64,000 nt of DNA. It comes from Polytrichum commune. Its lineage: Eukaryota > Streptophyta > Polytrichopsida > Polytrichales > Polytrichaceae. Where the stretch lies: contig OX485809.1 in NCBI GenBank assembly GCA_950295325.1, positions 19,218,001 through 19,282,000 on the forward strand, given 5' to 3'. A program made the translations under genes and the position numbers. Each line of letters begins with the position of its first letter. Positions within the stretch are counted from its first letter, which is position 1. The notes under the pieces were generated by a model. That model was not told the DNA's origin and did no database searches. It saw only the letters and a program-made list of their open reading frames with translations. Positions 1 through 12,600 of the stretch are shown here, piece by piece.

Positions 1-140
1 CAATATGATCTATCCCAGAGTTTGCACATGTTTAGAAACACCTTGTATACCCTTGCACCCACTCTTGCTAACAATAATCTAACAACAACTGTGGCTACAA
101 AGCAAAACAATACCAGGAGGAGAGGTACTAACAAACTCAC

Positions 141-2518
141 CAATCTTTTCATACGGGTGACCTGTATGCTTCACATAGAGCCGGCTCAGTCTGGCCCTCA
201 TGTCAAGAATCTCCCGTGCCTGGATTGCAATGTCACTAGCTTGGCCACTGGCACCTCCTGAAGGCTGATGAATCATGACCCGAGCATTAGGTAAAGAGCG
301 TCTCTCTCCAGGTGCCCCTGCTGCTAGCAAAAGTGAACCCATCGAGGCTGCTTGCCCCACACAGAGTGTACTCACCGGGCTCCTAATATACTGTGACCAT
401 CCATATCACAGCCCGATTCATTATTTGTGCATTTTCAATAACTTTTCACAAATGTCCAGCTATCCTCCCTCAATTCTCTTTATGAAATAACATAACAGAT
501 AGCACAACCAACCTACTGCTTTGAGTTATATATCCCTTGATTGACACATAAGCTGAGACCTGTTGCTGACTAGCACAATTTAATGAAGACAAACAGACCA
601 GTAAAAAAATTACATTTAATTTTCAAATGAGGGAAAGAGGGGGGAAAGTTCAAAATCCATGAAAAGAAATAGAGTTGAGAAACAGTAATGCAATCTATTG
701 TTTCCAAAAGGTGAGCTCAGAAAATATCATACTCGACCATTATATTCACTATGTTCTAGCAGTGACATGCTCTGCGTTTCCAGTTGGTATCAAAGTATGC
801 TCACAAGTGAAAGCATATGAAGTGTCTAGCTAACCTCTCATTTGCAGCAAAATTATGAATGAGAGCTTGGAGCTTTGTTTGGCCACAATAAAAACATTTC
901 CATCATAATTAATATAAAGTATCAGCTCTTGGCCAAGAGCTATTTTTCTGCAGAATAAAGACTGATATCTCCTCCACCATTTGTGGCACTATGCACCTGC
1001 CTTTGCAATGAAGCAAAATTGAAGTGAAAGGGCACCATACCTGCATGGTATCATAGATTGCTAGTCCTGCTGTCACCACGCCACCAGGTGAGTTGATGTA
1101 TAGATGAATCTGCAATATTCCATATGCATTTCAACATCATCTAAATACCAAGACCAAGAATTTATAGCGCAAACTGAAATCCCTCAAGTGCTACTCCAAC
1201 TATACAGAACCATTTTATCACCAATCTGCACGTTCAGCAAGGACAGGTAGTGCAGGACATAGACTTTTGGAACTCCATTGTACAAAACTTGCCAGTCTCA
1301 ACGCTCAAAATCCTAGTAATGCAAATCAGTATCTGTAAATCCCCAAATGAACCATTTCGTACATGCTTTTGGAACTTATTAAGGCAAGCGTCCACTCCCT
1401 TACCAAGAATTCAGCCTAGCACTCTAAACTGCTACCCAGAAAAATCAGAGAAACTTAGAGATTCAATGGCTATTGTAGCTGTCGAACTGGGATTCCTGCT
1501 GTCATTCAGCTCTGACTTCGTGAGCCTCCCAGAGCTACACAAGAAGCATTCAAGGAATGTACCATCTCATTGGCATCATTTAACCTAGCTATGAGAGTAC
1601 CAGAAAATTTACCACCTAACACCCGGTTTATGCATGTGAACAGAGAGTACACATCATGGAATTGGGAGACGTGCCTCTTAAAGTGTCTCACGAGATAGTC
1701 TTAAACCCAATCATCTCCATGTCACGATTCCATGCTTTAGTCTACCCAATAGTGAACTTTGGAAACTATGGAATTAAAAGAGCCTGAGTTTCTGGGCTCC
1801 ACGATCTGTCCATGGATGCACACAACCGGTACAAACAGTAGAACTCGGCAAAACTGGCATAAGCGGCTTCCTCAAATAATAAGACCATCTACCTCTACTT
1901 ATGTATCATGTGGCTACTCTTAGAAGCCACAAGTAAATGCAGAACCCTCGTATGATTAAAAAGGCCCCACATGTCACAACCTAACAAACCGTTGCACTCA
2001 ACATCCCTCCTTATGCCTTGCGCATTCCTTCCACTGAGATGCATGGCTGTGCTAGCAAGAAACCGCAAAAAACCTCTTCTCCATCTGCCACATCATCCCT
2101 GAGGAGAACGATTCATGTCCAATACATGCTGCTTCGAGCTAAGTTATACAATTACCTTGAGCAAGTACCAAAATGCAATTGAGGAGTCAAGGGGCAGGCA
2201 GGCACATACCGGTTTATCTGGATGCTCCGACTCCAAGTAAAGGAGCTGAGCCACAACAAGCGATGCCGTGTCATCCGAGATTGGTCCATGGATGCACACA
2301 ATCCGCTCCTTCAATAGCCTGGAGAAAATGTCATACGCACGCTCCCCTCTCGAAGTATGCTCGATCACCATGGGCACCAACCCATAGCCACGGCTAAATT
2401 GCGCAGGACGCCTACACAACAACGACGAAGAAGAAGGAGACGACGACGACGACGCAGAAGAAGAACAAGACGACGATAGAGCTCCTGCGGCCCTCCATAG
2501 CCTCCCTGACCCCCTCAT
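141..2518 (-). CDS. CLPP2: Mitochondrial ATP-dependent Clp protease proteolytic subunit (ClpP2-like), 5' exons only
   Basis: Serine peptidase subunit of the Clp protease; a nuclear gene, probably imported into mitochondria. Exons read on the minus strand: 2518-2210 (103 codons), 1109-1041 (23 codons) and 390-141 (83 codons plus one base). Donors are GTATGT, GTATGG and GTGAGT; acceptors end TGCAG and CACAG. The first ATG (2518) opens a Ser/Arg-rich presequence ([12 protein letters not shown], then a long serine run) before the mature start [19 protein letters not shown]. Family signatures follow: [17 protein letters not shown] with the catalytic Ser, and MIHQPSGG with the catalytic His. The catalytic Asp would be in a later exon beyond the left edge, so the gene is cut by the window and not truncated in nature. 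A serine-rich presequence, not a plastid-encoded form, supports ClpP2. An in-frame codon 28 residues upstream gives a poorer start. Confidence 0.93.
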
Positions 2519-3333
2519 TGCGAACAAACAAATAATTCCCAACCCCCAATCCCCACCCCTGCCTCCCACACACTCCACCACCAATCCTTTACAAATTCCC
2601 AAACCCCATGTCGATGGAGAATTGTAACCCTAGGGATGCGAACCGGATCAAAGAACGCGGTGTAACGAGTGGAAGGAGCGATTACAAGTGTTAGAAATTT
2701 GTGAAGATGGTGTGCAGGGTGTGTGATCGTGATGATGATGGTATAGAGGTGGGATCGTGGGGATGGCAATTTATGAATTAGGAAGTTGAATGGAGAGCGG
2801 GATGGGAACCCTAAATTGGAGATGGTGATGTTAGCATGGAAGAAGGGGAGGGGAGGTGGCAAATGGGAAGGGAAGGGAATTAACTGGTAATGTATGAGGG
2901 GGAGTGCATTTATGGGGAATAAGGACATCGTGTTAAGTGGTAGATGAGCGTAGGTGTGTCTATGTTTTTCATAATGCATTCTTTCTCATGCACAATCAAA
3001 CTTGATGATTCAAGGATGGATTTCAACGGCTTTGATTAGTTGGAGAAACGTAATGCTTTGCCCTGAAATATCGTCTCGCACAAGTGTTTGTGTTCTTCAT
3101 AATGCATTTCTCATGCATTACCAAACGTAAAGGTTCAAGGATCGATTTCAACGGCTCTGATTGGTTGGAGAAACATAATGTCCTATCCAAAAATGTAATG
3201 CACTCCGAAATGTGTGGGGTTTGTTATGCAAACTAGGGGTGCCTCATATTATGAAGGAAATTGGACCTAGGTCTTTACAGGACGGGGAGTGACTCAAATG
3301 TCTATGCATTGCACAATCCTCTTTAGATGAGAG
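2519..3333. repeat. CLPP2 upstream flank with an imperfect direct repeat
   Basis: No gene is visible here. This stretch should hold the CLPP2 promoter and 5' UTR. Two copies of a roughly 95-bp segment lie at about 2957-3055 and 3086-3181. They share CATAATGCATT, TTCAAGGAT, GATTTCAACGGCT and TTGGAGAAAC with scattered substitutions. I see no coding potential in the repeat. Confidence 0.55.
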
Positions 3334-3835
3334 AGCTACACTAAATATGATATTAGTGTCCCCATGTCCTGTGGACATCGGGTTGTTGGCATTACGAACG
3401 GACACTCTATTCACGCCGGCCCCTCAAAGGGACCGGAGTTTCTATCTATCTATCTATCTATCTATCTATGATATTAGTGTCATATGGTATTTAATGTCAC
3501 TATAGTAACTTTTCGGATGACACTTCTTATGAATAAGTGAACAAATATTGTCATGGATGACAGATGAGTTCATCCATTGGGAAAAACCCTACCTTCTCTT
3601 GTCAGCAAGTTGTGATGAAATATTGTCATGGATGATTGTAATTTTGGATGAAAATTCACTTGGTAAGTGACAATAATTGCAACACTGTAAATCTATAATC
3701 CCCCCCAAAAAATACCATAAATGACAAATAAAGTTGGGTGGACATTTAGTGTTGGTGACACTGTATTGCGGTTTACAATTAGTATTGAGCAAGACATTAG
3801 AATCGGTGACACTAAATATTATATTTAGTGTAGTT
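3334..3835. mobile_element. MITE-like element, copy A (interrupted)
   Basis: Terminal inverted repeats read AGCTACACTAAATAT at the left and ATATTTAGTGTAGTT at the right. The body matches copy B at 23393-23636: 'TTCTTATGAA', 'GATGAGTTCA', 'TTGGTGACACT' and 'TTGAGCAAGAC' occur in the same order. Copy A carries a 109-bp insertion near its left end plus about 140 bp of extra internal sequence. It has no coding capacity, as expected for a non-autonomous DNA element. The superfamily cannot be fixed from the termini. Confidence 0.6.
3361..3469. mobile_element. Short retroposon (SINE-like) inserted in the MITE
   Basis: A 109-bp insertion is flanked by a perfect 12-bp direct repeat, GATATTAGTGTC, at 3349-3360 and 3470-3481. 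It ends in a 29-bp (TCTA)n tail at 3441-3469. A long target-site duplication with a simple-repeat tail is the hallmark of target-primed retroposition by LINE machinery. The body is GC-richer than its surroundings. It is too short to show a clear tRNA-like promoter, so it may be 5'-truncated. Confidence 0.6.
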
Positions 3836-5546
3836 CTACAATAGAGTTGGAATGCTAGGATCTTGATGCACTTTTGGGGAACCCAACATTATTTGTGACC
3901 AATGTCTATGGGTGTCCTAAGGCATGTGGGTTTATGTGGCCACGTAACTTAAATGTGAGTGGTCTAAGGAAAGAAGGTCATTGATGGACATTTTTAAGTA
4001 TGCTCTCATTTCTTGTAGGATATGAAACACACAAAATGGTGCGAGATGATTAGCAAATTTGAATCGTTGCATGTCATTTTTTTTATAATTTTTGAACCTC
4101 ATATGAATATCTTATTCAATGTGTGGTTCAAATTTTGGATAGAACAAACCTCAAGGAAACAATTAGGGAAGACTTAAAAGGTGATTTTGATCTCACCTAG
4201 GTGCCGCATTCAAGTCTTATTATGGCGATGTTAAGTTTATTTCAAGTTTTTTATGATTTTGGGTTGGCAATCTATTCATTTAAGCATAAGGATCTAAAAG
4301 TCTCTCAATCATAGTGCATGCATTTTGTGACAATCACTAAATCCCGCATTATTTACCTAGGCAATAGTTTGATAGTGAATTCATTAGACTCAAACCATGT
4401 GCAGTGCACAAACATAGGCACAACCATTGTCAATAGTATTGCATAATTTTGCAATGGTTTGATTTTTAGGAAATAGGCCCAAGCATATAGGGGTATATAG
4501 CCAGCTAGTACAATGAAAGAGAATATTTTCTTTGATAATGAATGACATATTCATATAAGCTCCAAAAAGCCATGAGGAAAATGGCTACAAACAAAAGTTG
4601 CAAGATTTGGCTAAGAAAACTCACAGTAATTGCATATCCTTGAAGAAGTGGGTGCCAAACCTTTCATCATTATATTCATATTGTGATCCAAAGACCACGT
4701 ATATTGTATGAATACAATGCTTAAAGAGTGACACTTGTAAGCATTCAATTGTTTATTCAATTTTATTTTGAATGAGCAACAAAATTCCATTGCCAAAGAA
4801 TGAAGTTAAGGAAACATGCCTAATTCATTTGTAGTCTTGATTAGACACCTATATTCAATGATATGTGATTAAGTCTAACTCCAATAATGGATACCAAAAA
4901 GACACATGATTAAAATAAGTTAGACTATGTGCTCAAATTTTGATAACTAGTCTAGGTTCAACAATCAACATAATTGGGAAACCTGTGCGACCATTTAATG
5001 AGCACAAATATCTTCACTTTGATAATGAATAAGATATTCATGCGAGCTCCGAAAATTACGAGGAAATTGGCTACGGTATTGATTTGGATTTGCTAACCAT
5101 CATCGTAGAATAGTGTGTTTCATATCCTAGGAGAGGTGAGCCAGTTGGAAAAAGTAACCATTTAAGACCCATCTACCTGACAACCATAGCGTGTCACAAA
5201 TCTACATATCTATAAATATGCTAGTGTCATATCTACGAAAGTCTAGATATCTTATCTTCATTTGGTGGAAATATCTTGTTAGGTTTGGGACCCAAGGTCC
5301 CTAACTCCACCTAATGGAGCCCACGCTGTGACAAAGGTCGCATCCGAACCGTCAGATGCTGATGGAGGGATCAGATCAATCCAATACATTTATAGTTCGG
5401 GCAGCCCGTGGCCTCACGAGAATCATCTAATTTCTGATTTTCATCCATGAAACCCTAGCCTTAACTTACAAATGCACCCACGATGGCCCACACCTCAAGA
5501 AGCCTAAACCCTAACCATTGAGCTCCGTGTCTCGCACATCGCAGCG
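3836..5546. other. Intergenic stretch with a 60-bp direct repeat
   Basis: No gene recognised. A segment at about 4528-4590 (CTTTGATAATGAATGACATA and following, to AAAATGGCTAC) recurs diverged at about 5018-5078. The last 250 bp should contain the promoter and 5' UTR of the plus-strand gene that starts at 5547. Confidence 0.45.
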
Positions 5547-6944
5547 ATGGTGCGGCCTGTGTACAGAGATCTTAAGGTCGTGCGTCGTCACGCCAAGGGT
5601 GACCACTTCGCCGGCTTCGTCAGCCAGGAGTTCCGCAAGAACACCGCTCTCAAAGACCCAACTGACGTTCGTCACAGAATCGATTTGGCGAAAGATTGCT
5701 CGTTTCTTGTGCGAAGCGTGCACGCTCACAAGGTTTGAATCTACGTGTTATGCTTAATGTTTGTTTGCGATTTTCTTCTGGATAGAGGCACTGCTGATGT
5801 GCTTTGATTTTTTTTACTTGTGGTATGTTATACGTGATGGATGCCTTGAGGCATGTGTTTCACGGCCCATTGTCTACGATTTGAGTTATAACTATCTATG
5901 AGTAGATGAGTTTATAGTTATCTTGATGTCTTTGACAAGTTTCTTAGATGGAGGCGCTGCTGGTGGAGTTAGGGCGTGAATTTTTTTAGTGGTGTGTATT
6001 GGAGTGTTGTAGCTAAAAGAGTTTTTTTGCACATGGGGGTATTTGTATGATTGCCATTGGGCAGTTTTGGTGTATGCGTTATTTTCTCTGTGTCGCATTG
6101 GTTATGGTTCGAGTTCATAACTATTCACAAGCCTTGTTGTAGATGAGTCAGGTGGCTGAACGAACTCGCATATTGCATTTGTGTTTTTTATCTTCTCTCT
6201 CGGTTGTGAGGTGTAGAGATAAATATTGTCATTACAGTTCTTTTGATGATCTTAAGTTCAAAGCACATTGGAAGTGCATTAGTGAATTCAGCTCTAAAAA
6301 ATGGGTTCTTTTTGAAGATCCACTCACAGAAATACTAGCGGTTGTTGAACTGATGAGTTGCCGATTATGTAATTGGGTTCATAACTATCCGCTGACCTTG
6401 TGTAAAGATAAGATGAGCGGCTGAACGAACCCGCAGATCAATCCCGTGTTGCTTATCAACTCTCTTCTCCCTTATGAGATGTAGTGTTAAATACCGACAC
6501 TATATCATTCCCCAGACTGGATTTGATCGTACTGAAATCTTGTTCGTTCCTCCGCATTTGCTAGAGCCCATACTGAGCCTTCTACTCACAATGGGTGTAG
6601 AATGCAATGCTATACGTAATACCTCGACACCCAAAAAAGGTCAGTTTTTGTTTTCTGATTCTTAACTGGATGCGGCTCGATGCTGAGAAGAGGGATATCA
6701 TTTAGTGCAGTAGTTCAGTTGCAAGTCACCTTTCAGAGTAGGAGGTTTAGTCAGGACCAGTGGGTTGAAATTGCTATTTGCTAATTCTGGAGAGTGCTGA
6801 TGTTGTGTTTTGCAGGAGCTTCTCATATCCTACAATATTGGTGTAGATCGGGATGTGGATCAGTCAGCGCGCTTGAAAAGTACTGCAGAGCGAGTTGGAC
6901 TTTCCATGCCGAAGTTATTTGAGTCTGACAAGCTACCGAAGTGA
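5547..6944 (+). CDS. LYR-motif small mitochondrial protein, FMC1-like (complex assembly factor)
   Basis: Two exons, 5547-5732 (62 codons) and 6816-6944 (42 codons plus TGA), give a 104-residue protein. The donor is AAG|GTTTGA and the acceptor TTTTGCAG|GAG, both phase 0; the 1,083-nt intron has stops in frame. The N-terminus has an LYR-like start ([14 protein letters not shown]), then EFRKN, a helical segment with [16 protein letters not shown], and the exon-2 tail with [13 protein letters not shown]. The layout, an LYR-type helix followed by a short 'VGL-x-hydrophobic-P' tail, recalls FMC1, an assembly factor for the mitochondrial ATP synthase F1 sector. That function is inferred from family resemblance only. 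Another LYR-motif (LYRM) adaptor remains possible. The second exon is too short to stand out as an open frame and is supported mainly by frame continuity. Confidence 0.68.
6109..6505 (+). repeat. Duplicated segment inside the FMC1-like gene intron
   Basis: Two diverged copies, about 6109-6235 and 6370-6500, share 'GTTCATAACTAT', 'GGCTGAACGAAC' and a 'GAG(G/A)TGTAG' motif. The first copy overlaps an open frame of 93 codons, which I regard as a chance intronic frame. Confidence 0.4.
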
Positions 6945-9008
6945 TTTCTTCGCACTATCAGGTTTTGGGCATATTGATGTCATTGATATGGACACCATCG
7001 ATGTGTCCAATCTCAATTGGCAATTCCTCTTTGGGTGAGCACATTCTTTCGGTCCCACTTTAATGTAGTGGTTGGTTGGAATGACCAGTTGGCAAAGTAG
7101 AAGTTTTGCTTTGAATAAAGCACGACTCCATGTGGATTAAAGGGTTTAGGGGTTAGGCATGACCAATTGGTTGTAAAGGTATCAAAGAAGTTGTAGTGGC
7201 AAGTATTTGTGATGGTTGTTCAGCAAGCTCAATTTTTACATGCCTTTTGTTCGTTACTTAATTCTTCTCAGGAGGAATGCAGGTCAAGACTTAATAATTT
7301 AATAGTTTGTTTTTGGAGGATTCAAGACGTCTAAAAACCAAAAGCTGAGGTTGCTGCACAAATGGTGCTGCAACGAGTGAAGGGTGCTACTGTTGTTCCC
7401 CACTTCTGCAGGATTGAGGAGAAAGATATTACGTTCTAAATATTTCCAAATATTTATCTTATGCCTTGATTCACTTGAAGCTCGGAGGTACATCAACTCT
7501 GTGGTGTGAGGCTTTTAAGGTTTGATTTTACAGCCATACGGCTTGCATGTTTATTTGTAACTAGTGGTTGGATCTTCCCGTTCGTAGAGTGGGACATTAT
7601 AACTTTGTTCCCCTCTCACTTGGGTTGGAACTTTCACGTACTGTGCAGTTCATAGATCGATTATTGAAGGACTCGTGACCCCCTTAAAATGTAAAATTTA
7701 TCACTGGTCACTGTAAAATGTAATATACTGGTACTTGTCACTGGTAAAATCAAGCCCAAAGCAAACACCCCTTAAAATGTAAAATTTATTCGTTTTTCTC
7801 AAACATATATTTCTCCCGTGGAGGCCATCTTATTCCCTTTGCGGGATTTTTCATATATACGCGTATGGACTACTTATTGTTGAAGAATATGTACGTGATA
7901 GATAAATGGAGGCCCTGGTTATTATTTAAGGTTATTGGAGTTTCAATATACTGAAGGATAAGCGAGGCTTTACTATCTGCCATTCCTTAAGATGTTGAAT
8001 GGATATTTAAAGGGTCCTGATGAATGCAATAATGGCGTGTGATAAAGTTATTCTAGAAATGATTTATTTTATGTTAAACCATAAAGACAACTTTGGTATT
8101 ATGGTTTGAGCTTCTAAGCACTTCCATTGCAATCCACTAAATAGTATTCTGATTCCAAATAGTTTTGTACACGTGGATCCAACTGGACTTGGGCTTCGTG
8201 GTGTCTATGTAAGCTCATTAATTCATCTATGTAAATTCATTCACTCATTTTTGTTTATTTTATTCTTATTAAAATTCAAATCTGCACAATAAACGAGAAA
8301 CCATAGGAAAATTCTATTATGGTCCTCAAAGTATCCAGCCTCAATTGTACACTATGCCAAAGTAATGACAAAGACAATTGGTCCCAATTACTATTGTTTT
8401 GCAATCATAAATTCCTCAAAGGTCTCAAAATAGGAAGACATAACGCAACAACCCAAGAAATCACCAATCTATTGAAGTCCAACACACACATGCAACACTA
8501 TACACTTCCAAATGCTGGCAACAACAAAAAACATCCCCACAATAATACAATTTGTCTTGGTTCCTATAATGTTCATACCTAACAACCAGATGCACCTGCC
8601 TAGCAAGATTACGTCCATAAATAATGCATATCCAAGGAGCAATGGAAGAACAAACTGGCCCACTAATACCAACACCTAGCCTCATTGTAAAAACACCCAG
8701 ATCATAGAATTCACATTTACACATGATAAATTTATGGACCAAGCCATTAAACCTAAGCATAACAAGTATAGCCTTCTTATCATGGCAATTAAAGAGAAGG
8801 TTGGACAATGAACCCCCTCATACTCATTGCCATAGAAGTTCGGGCGCTAACACACAAAGCATAGATCTCCTACAAAAACTACACATCCCTCCAAAACTTA
8901 TAAAGAAAACAATGAAAAGCATTCACCTCATTACCATTAAGTACCTAATGTACATAGTTATTACTAAGAGGAACTTAGCAACAAACAAGAACTTGTTCAA
9001 CTCGTTTA
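6945..9008. other. Intergenic stretch, no gene recognised
   Basis: The first few hundred bases are probably the 3' UTR of the FMC1-like gene. A short motif, CCTTAAAATGTAAAATTTAT, occurs twice, near 7681 and 7770. Open frames around 8319-8810 on both strands overlap each other and resemble nothing I know; I treat them as non-coding. Confidence 0.4.
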
Positions 9009-9270
9009 GAATGACAAAGACCCTTTCCATGGTAAGTCACAAAAATATTAACCTCAATGCTAATGAGGGTTTTGTAATATTTTTGACCTCCAAGTTAATT
9101 ACATGCTTTATTCACGGTTTCACTTCAAATGAAATCCCAATCAATTACTTATTTACTCAATGAAAGTGAAAATATACATTGAACTTTGGACCTTGAAGAT
9201 GAAGTGCACTCAATGTAGATTATATGAACAAGCAACCTTCAAGAATGTAAGGGCAATTTTATTGTTCGAA
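9009..9270. repeat. Solitary diverged copy of a foldback-element arm
   Basis: This segment matches one arm of the giant inverted repeat at 33534-34894, most clearly its right arm at about 34485-34750. Shared blocks include TTTAGAATGACAA, GAGG(G/A)TTTTGTAAT, TCCAAGTTAATT and GTGCACTCAAT. It is a third, separate copy of that repeat family, without an opposing arm. Confidence 0.6.
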
Positions 9271-9612
9271 GTCGGGCGGAGCAGGTAGGGAGCACTGACT
9301 TCATCCAGGTAGTGCAGGTGTGCCTGGGGCTTGACCCAGCCCTGGGCAGATGTGATCTAGCCCAGGGCCATATTCATGAATTTCAAACCCTTTTTATGTA
9401 AGAGAACGAGTGGTAAGGAACATGTGTCTACATGTTCAGAATCTCGAGGGTTCATGTCCTTATAATTATGATAATGCATCTTTCCTGCGGCCTTTGCAAA
9501 TGTGACAATCCTCTGCCACACTATTGCAATATGGTTGTAGACACTGCAGCAAGAACAAAACATGCAATTAGGTCACCAATCACATTTCGACAATAGAATT
9601 CCAACCCAGGCT

Positions 9613-12600
9613 TTAGGTTCCTATCTTATCGTGTAAATAACTCATCAAATCACTAAGATAATGTTTACACCGAATAGTAGAGTAGGTCTCGCATGTTTGA
9701 TTTGTGAATTCTATGAATCGCACTAAAGCACAATTCTGTGGGCACACACTTACTTGATGACCATTCTGATCACCATAATCTTCATAAAAATCATGACCAT
9801 CCAACGCATGTCCTCCAGAAAATTCTTGAATTTGCCGAATTGCAGATCCTAAACAAGGAGGGATGTCAAGGTTACAGCACCCGTACACACAGATCCACTT
9901 CAGTTTGGAGAGCCGTTGTAAGTCTACTAACTGGCGAAGACCTCGACAATGGCTGAGGTTGAGTGTAGTCAATTCGGATAACAAATGCAACCCTTTCACC
10001 TCCTCAATTGCTTCTGGAAGACGTAAAGACAACACGGACAACGTCGAAGATAAGTCACTCAGTTTGTTGAGATCGATCGTGTAACCACCAATTGCTCCAC
10101 GTTGCTCCCGATATTGTCTCCATAGATACTCCAGAGCAGTAAGATTCACGAGTTGCAAGGCAGTCGTCAACCACTTGATCAAAGCGGGAAGATTAACTCC
10201 AGAGATGTTGCACCCAATCACGCTGAGTATGCGCAGCTTCCTTAGGTGTTGCAAATCTATAGCACCACCATTTGCATCAATTGTGCTGTAGCCAATTAAT
10301 CTCTCGCAGTTGAATATTCGCAGTGACTGGAGGTTGGAACTATGCCTTAAAAAGGTATTTATTTCGACTAATCGTAAATTGCTGAGTCTTACGACCAGGA
10401 GTTCAACCATGCATCCCCAGCCAGCCTTCCTTTCGTAACACGGCAGGCCATCATCACGGCCATCACCGCAGCTGCAAACAATTCTCTTTACGTTCTCACA
10501 ATGCTCCAGATCCAGAACACGTAGACACTTGAAACCTCCGAGTTCCAAGTCAGGTCCAATGTCATCACAACACCATAGCTCCAAAGTAACCAGACTCCGC
10601 CATTCGTGCAACTTCCTTGGAGGACGGCCAATCAAGGACTCGTCTGCATCCAAAATCAATCTCTTCAACCGCGGCACTTCCCCCGAATCCATCTCCTCCC
10701 GGCTCATCCACCACTGCCATTCTTTACTTCCTTCCTTATGCACCAAAAACTTTGCAAACTCCTTGTAGAGGTCATGCATTGAAACCTCCAAACCTGAACC
10801 CTCCAGCAACGACAGTCTCTGCAATTCTTTCACCTGGAAGTTGAGCATTGTTCAGTATCAAGTGGTTGTTCACTGTTCAAGCTGTATCAGAATACAAATG
10901 AAATTCAGGAAACAAGTTCAGCTGAAAGAGTATTATACTTACCATCATCTTTGCATCGGACAGAGATACTCCATGCACTCTGGAGATCCATGACACCCAC
11001 AAGTCAAAATCTGACCATGTTCTACTTTTGGTAAACCATGGACGCCCCCAATTCATGCGTGGCGGATAAAAAGCCAGGTCTAGGAACACCAATTTCAGCT
11101 CTTCGGGCATCGAATAGTAGTTTAATCCAAGAATGTCATTAACGTGTTTTGCCTCCCTGCATCGTTGCAATTTGTTCTTGTTTCCTAAAGCTTCTTCCCA
11201 ACTCATCACATTTTGCCTATCCATATCGTGAAAATAAGTTCCCAGGGCTCTGAGTATCAGTGGATGATATTGTTTTGAAGGATAGCCGTTGTCTGCAAAT
11301 TGACACTCACTCAAACACCTCTCCACTATCTCACTTTCCTTAGGTTTTAATAATGACATGGACGATATATTGGGAGAAGCTACAGAAAGAAATAGCTTTG
11401 CAGCTTCGTGGCGTTCCAACCTTGGAATGGGTTTACAGCACTCTGCTTGGCCAAGTACAGATTCTAGTATTTCTCGGCTTCTTGATGTCACTAGCACCTT
11501 GCTGCCAAAGGCAAGCCCAACATTCAGGTAAAATCGTGCTTCTTCTCGAGAACTCTCAGAATCACCAACATTGTCAATTGCTAAAAAAACTGGTGGCTGG
11601 TTGCGAAGTCCATTCTTCAAGCACTCCCATCCCTGCTCCAAAAGTGACATCAAAATGCAGCATGTTCTAAGTCATACACAACAAAGGCACGCAACTTCAC
11701 CATGGACTATGGTATCACTTAAGTTAGAACTCATACTTCAAAAAGTCAATATGCAAAATGATGAGACAAATATGTGTGAGATTATTTACACATGAATTTT
11801 CAAACCACATGAAAAAATACCTTGAAAAATTTGCATTATACTTCAGAATCCAGTAAACATCCTGGGTACCTGTTCTTCTGAAGCAATTCGATTAGAAACA
11901 TACTTGTCAAAATCAGTCAACTGCCGGACTGCCCGTTTTAATCTTGCAAGTCGACGTTCCTTCAGTTGGTTACTTATCAGCTCCACATGAAGCACTTTTC
12001 CACAATATTGCTCTTGGAAGTAGCTACACATGGCCACACATAGAGTAGTTTTGCCGACACCACCCATGCCATAGAGTCCAAGATATTGTCGACCTTCTTC
12101 CTTATTAAACATTGATGATGTCATCTACACACCAGCAATAACCATGAACCAGATTTGTACTTTTCTTTCACATCTGTCACTACGACCCAAAAATGAAGTC
12201 CTTGAAGGCAATGTGGAATATGCCATCTCTCTTAAAATGCTTTAAGCAGCTGAACATGGATCATAAAAGATGAAAATCAAAACAATTTGTCACAAAAATG
12301 AGCAGACAAAATCTGAACAAACCTTGCACAGGCGCTCAAAACCCTGTATGTGATTGATACTCCACTCTAGTATTGGTGGCAACAATTTCCTAATCTCCCC
12401 CACCACAGCAGATCTGTATTTATATTCCGAGTTTGCAAACTTCCAATACTCCAATCCATTCGTAGACCGCAGTTCCCGTAGGGCCTCACTCCACATCACC
12501 AACTTTTCTTCCTTGACCTCACCTTTCTTAACCAGCTCCCTCCAAATATGCTTCCATTTTCTTTCCACTTCATTTTCAATGAGGTCACTGGGCAATAGCT

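Noticed and set aside
1-140. Continuation of CLPP2 coding sequence
   Set aside because: After the GTGAGT donor at 140 the sequence is intronic with stops. The remaining exons must lie left of the window.
8319-8810. Overlapping open frames on both strands (87-115 codons)
   Set aside because: No recognisable domains, splice support or composition shift. They are likely chance frames in intergenic DNA.
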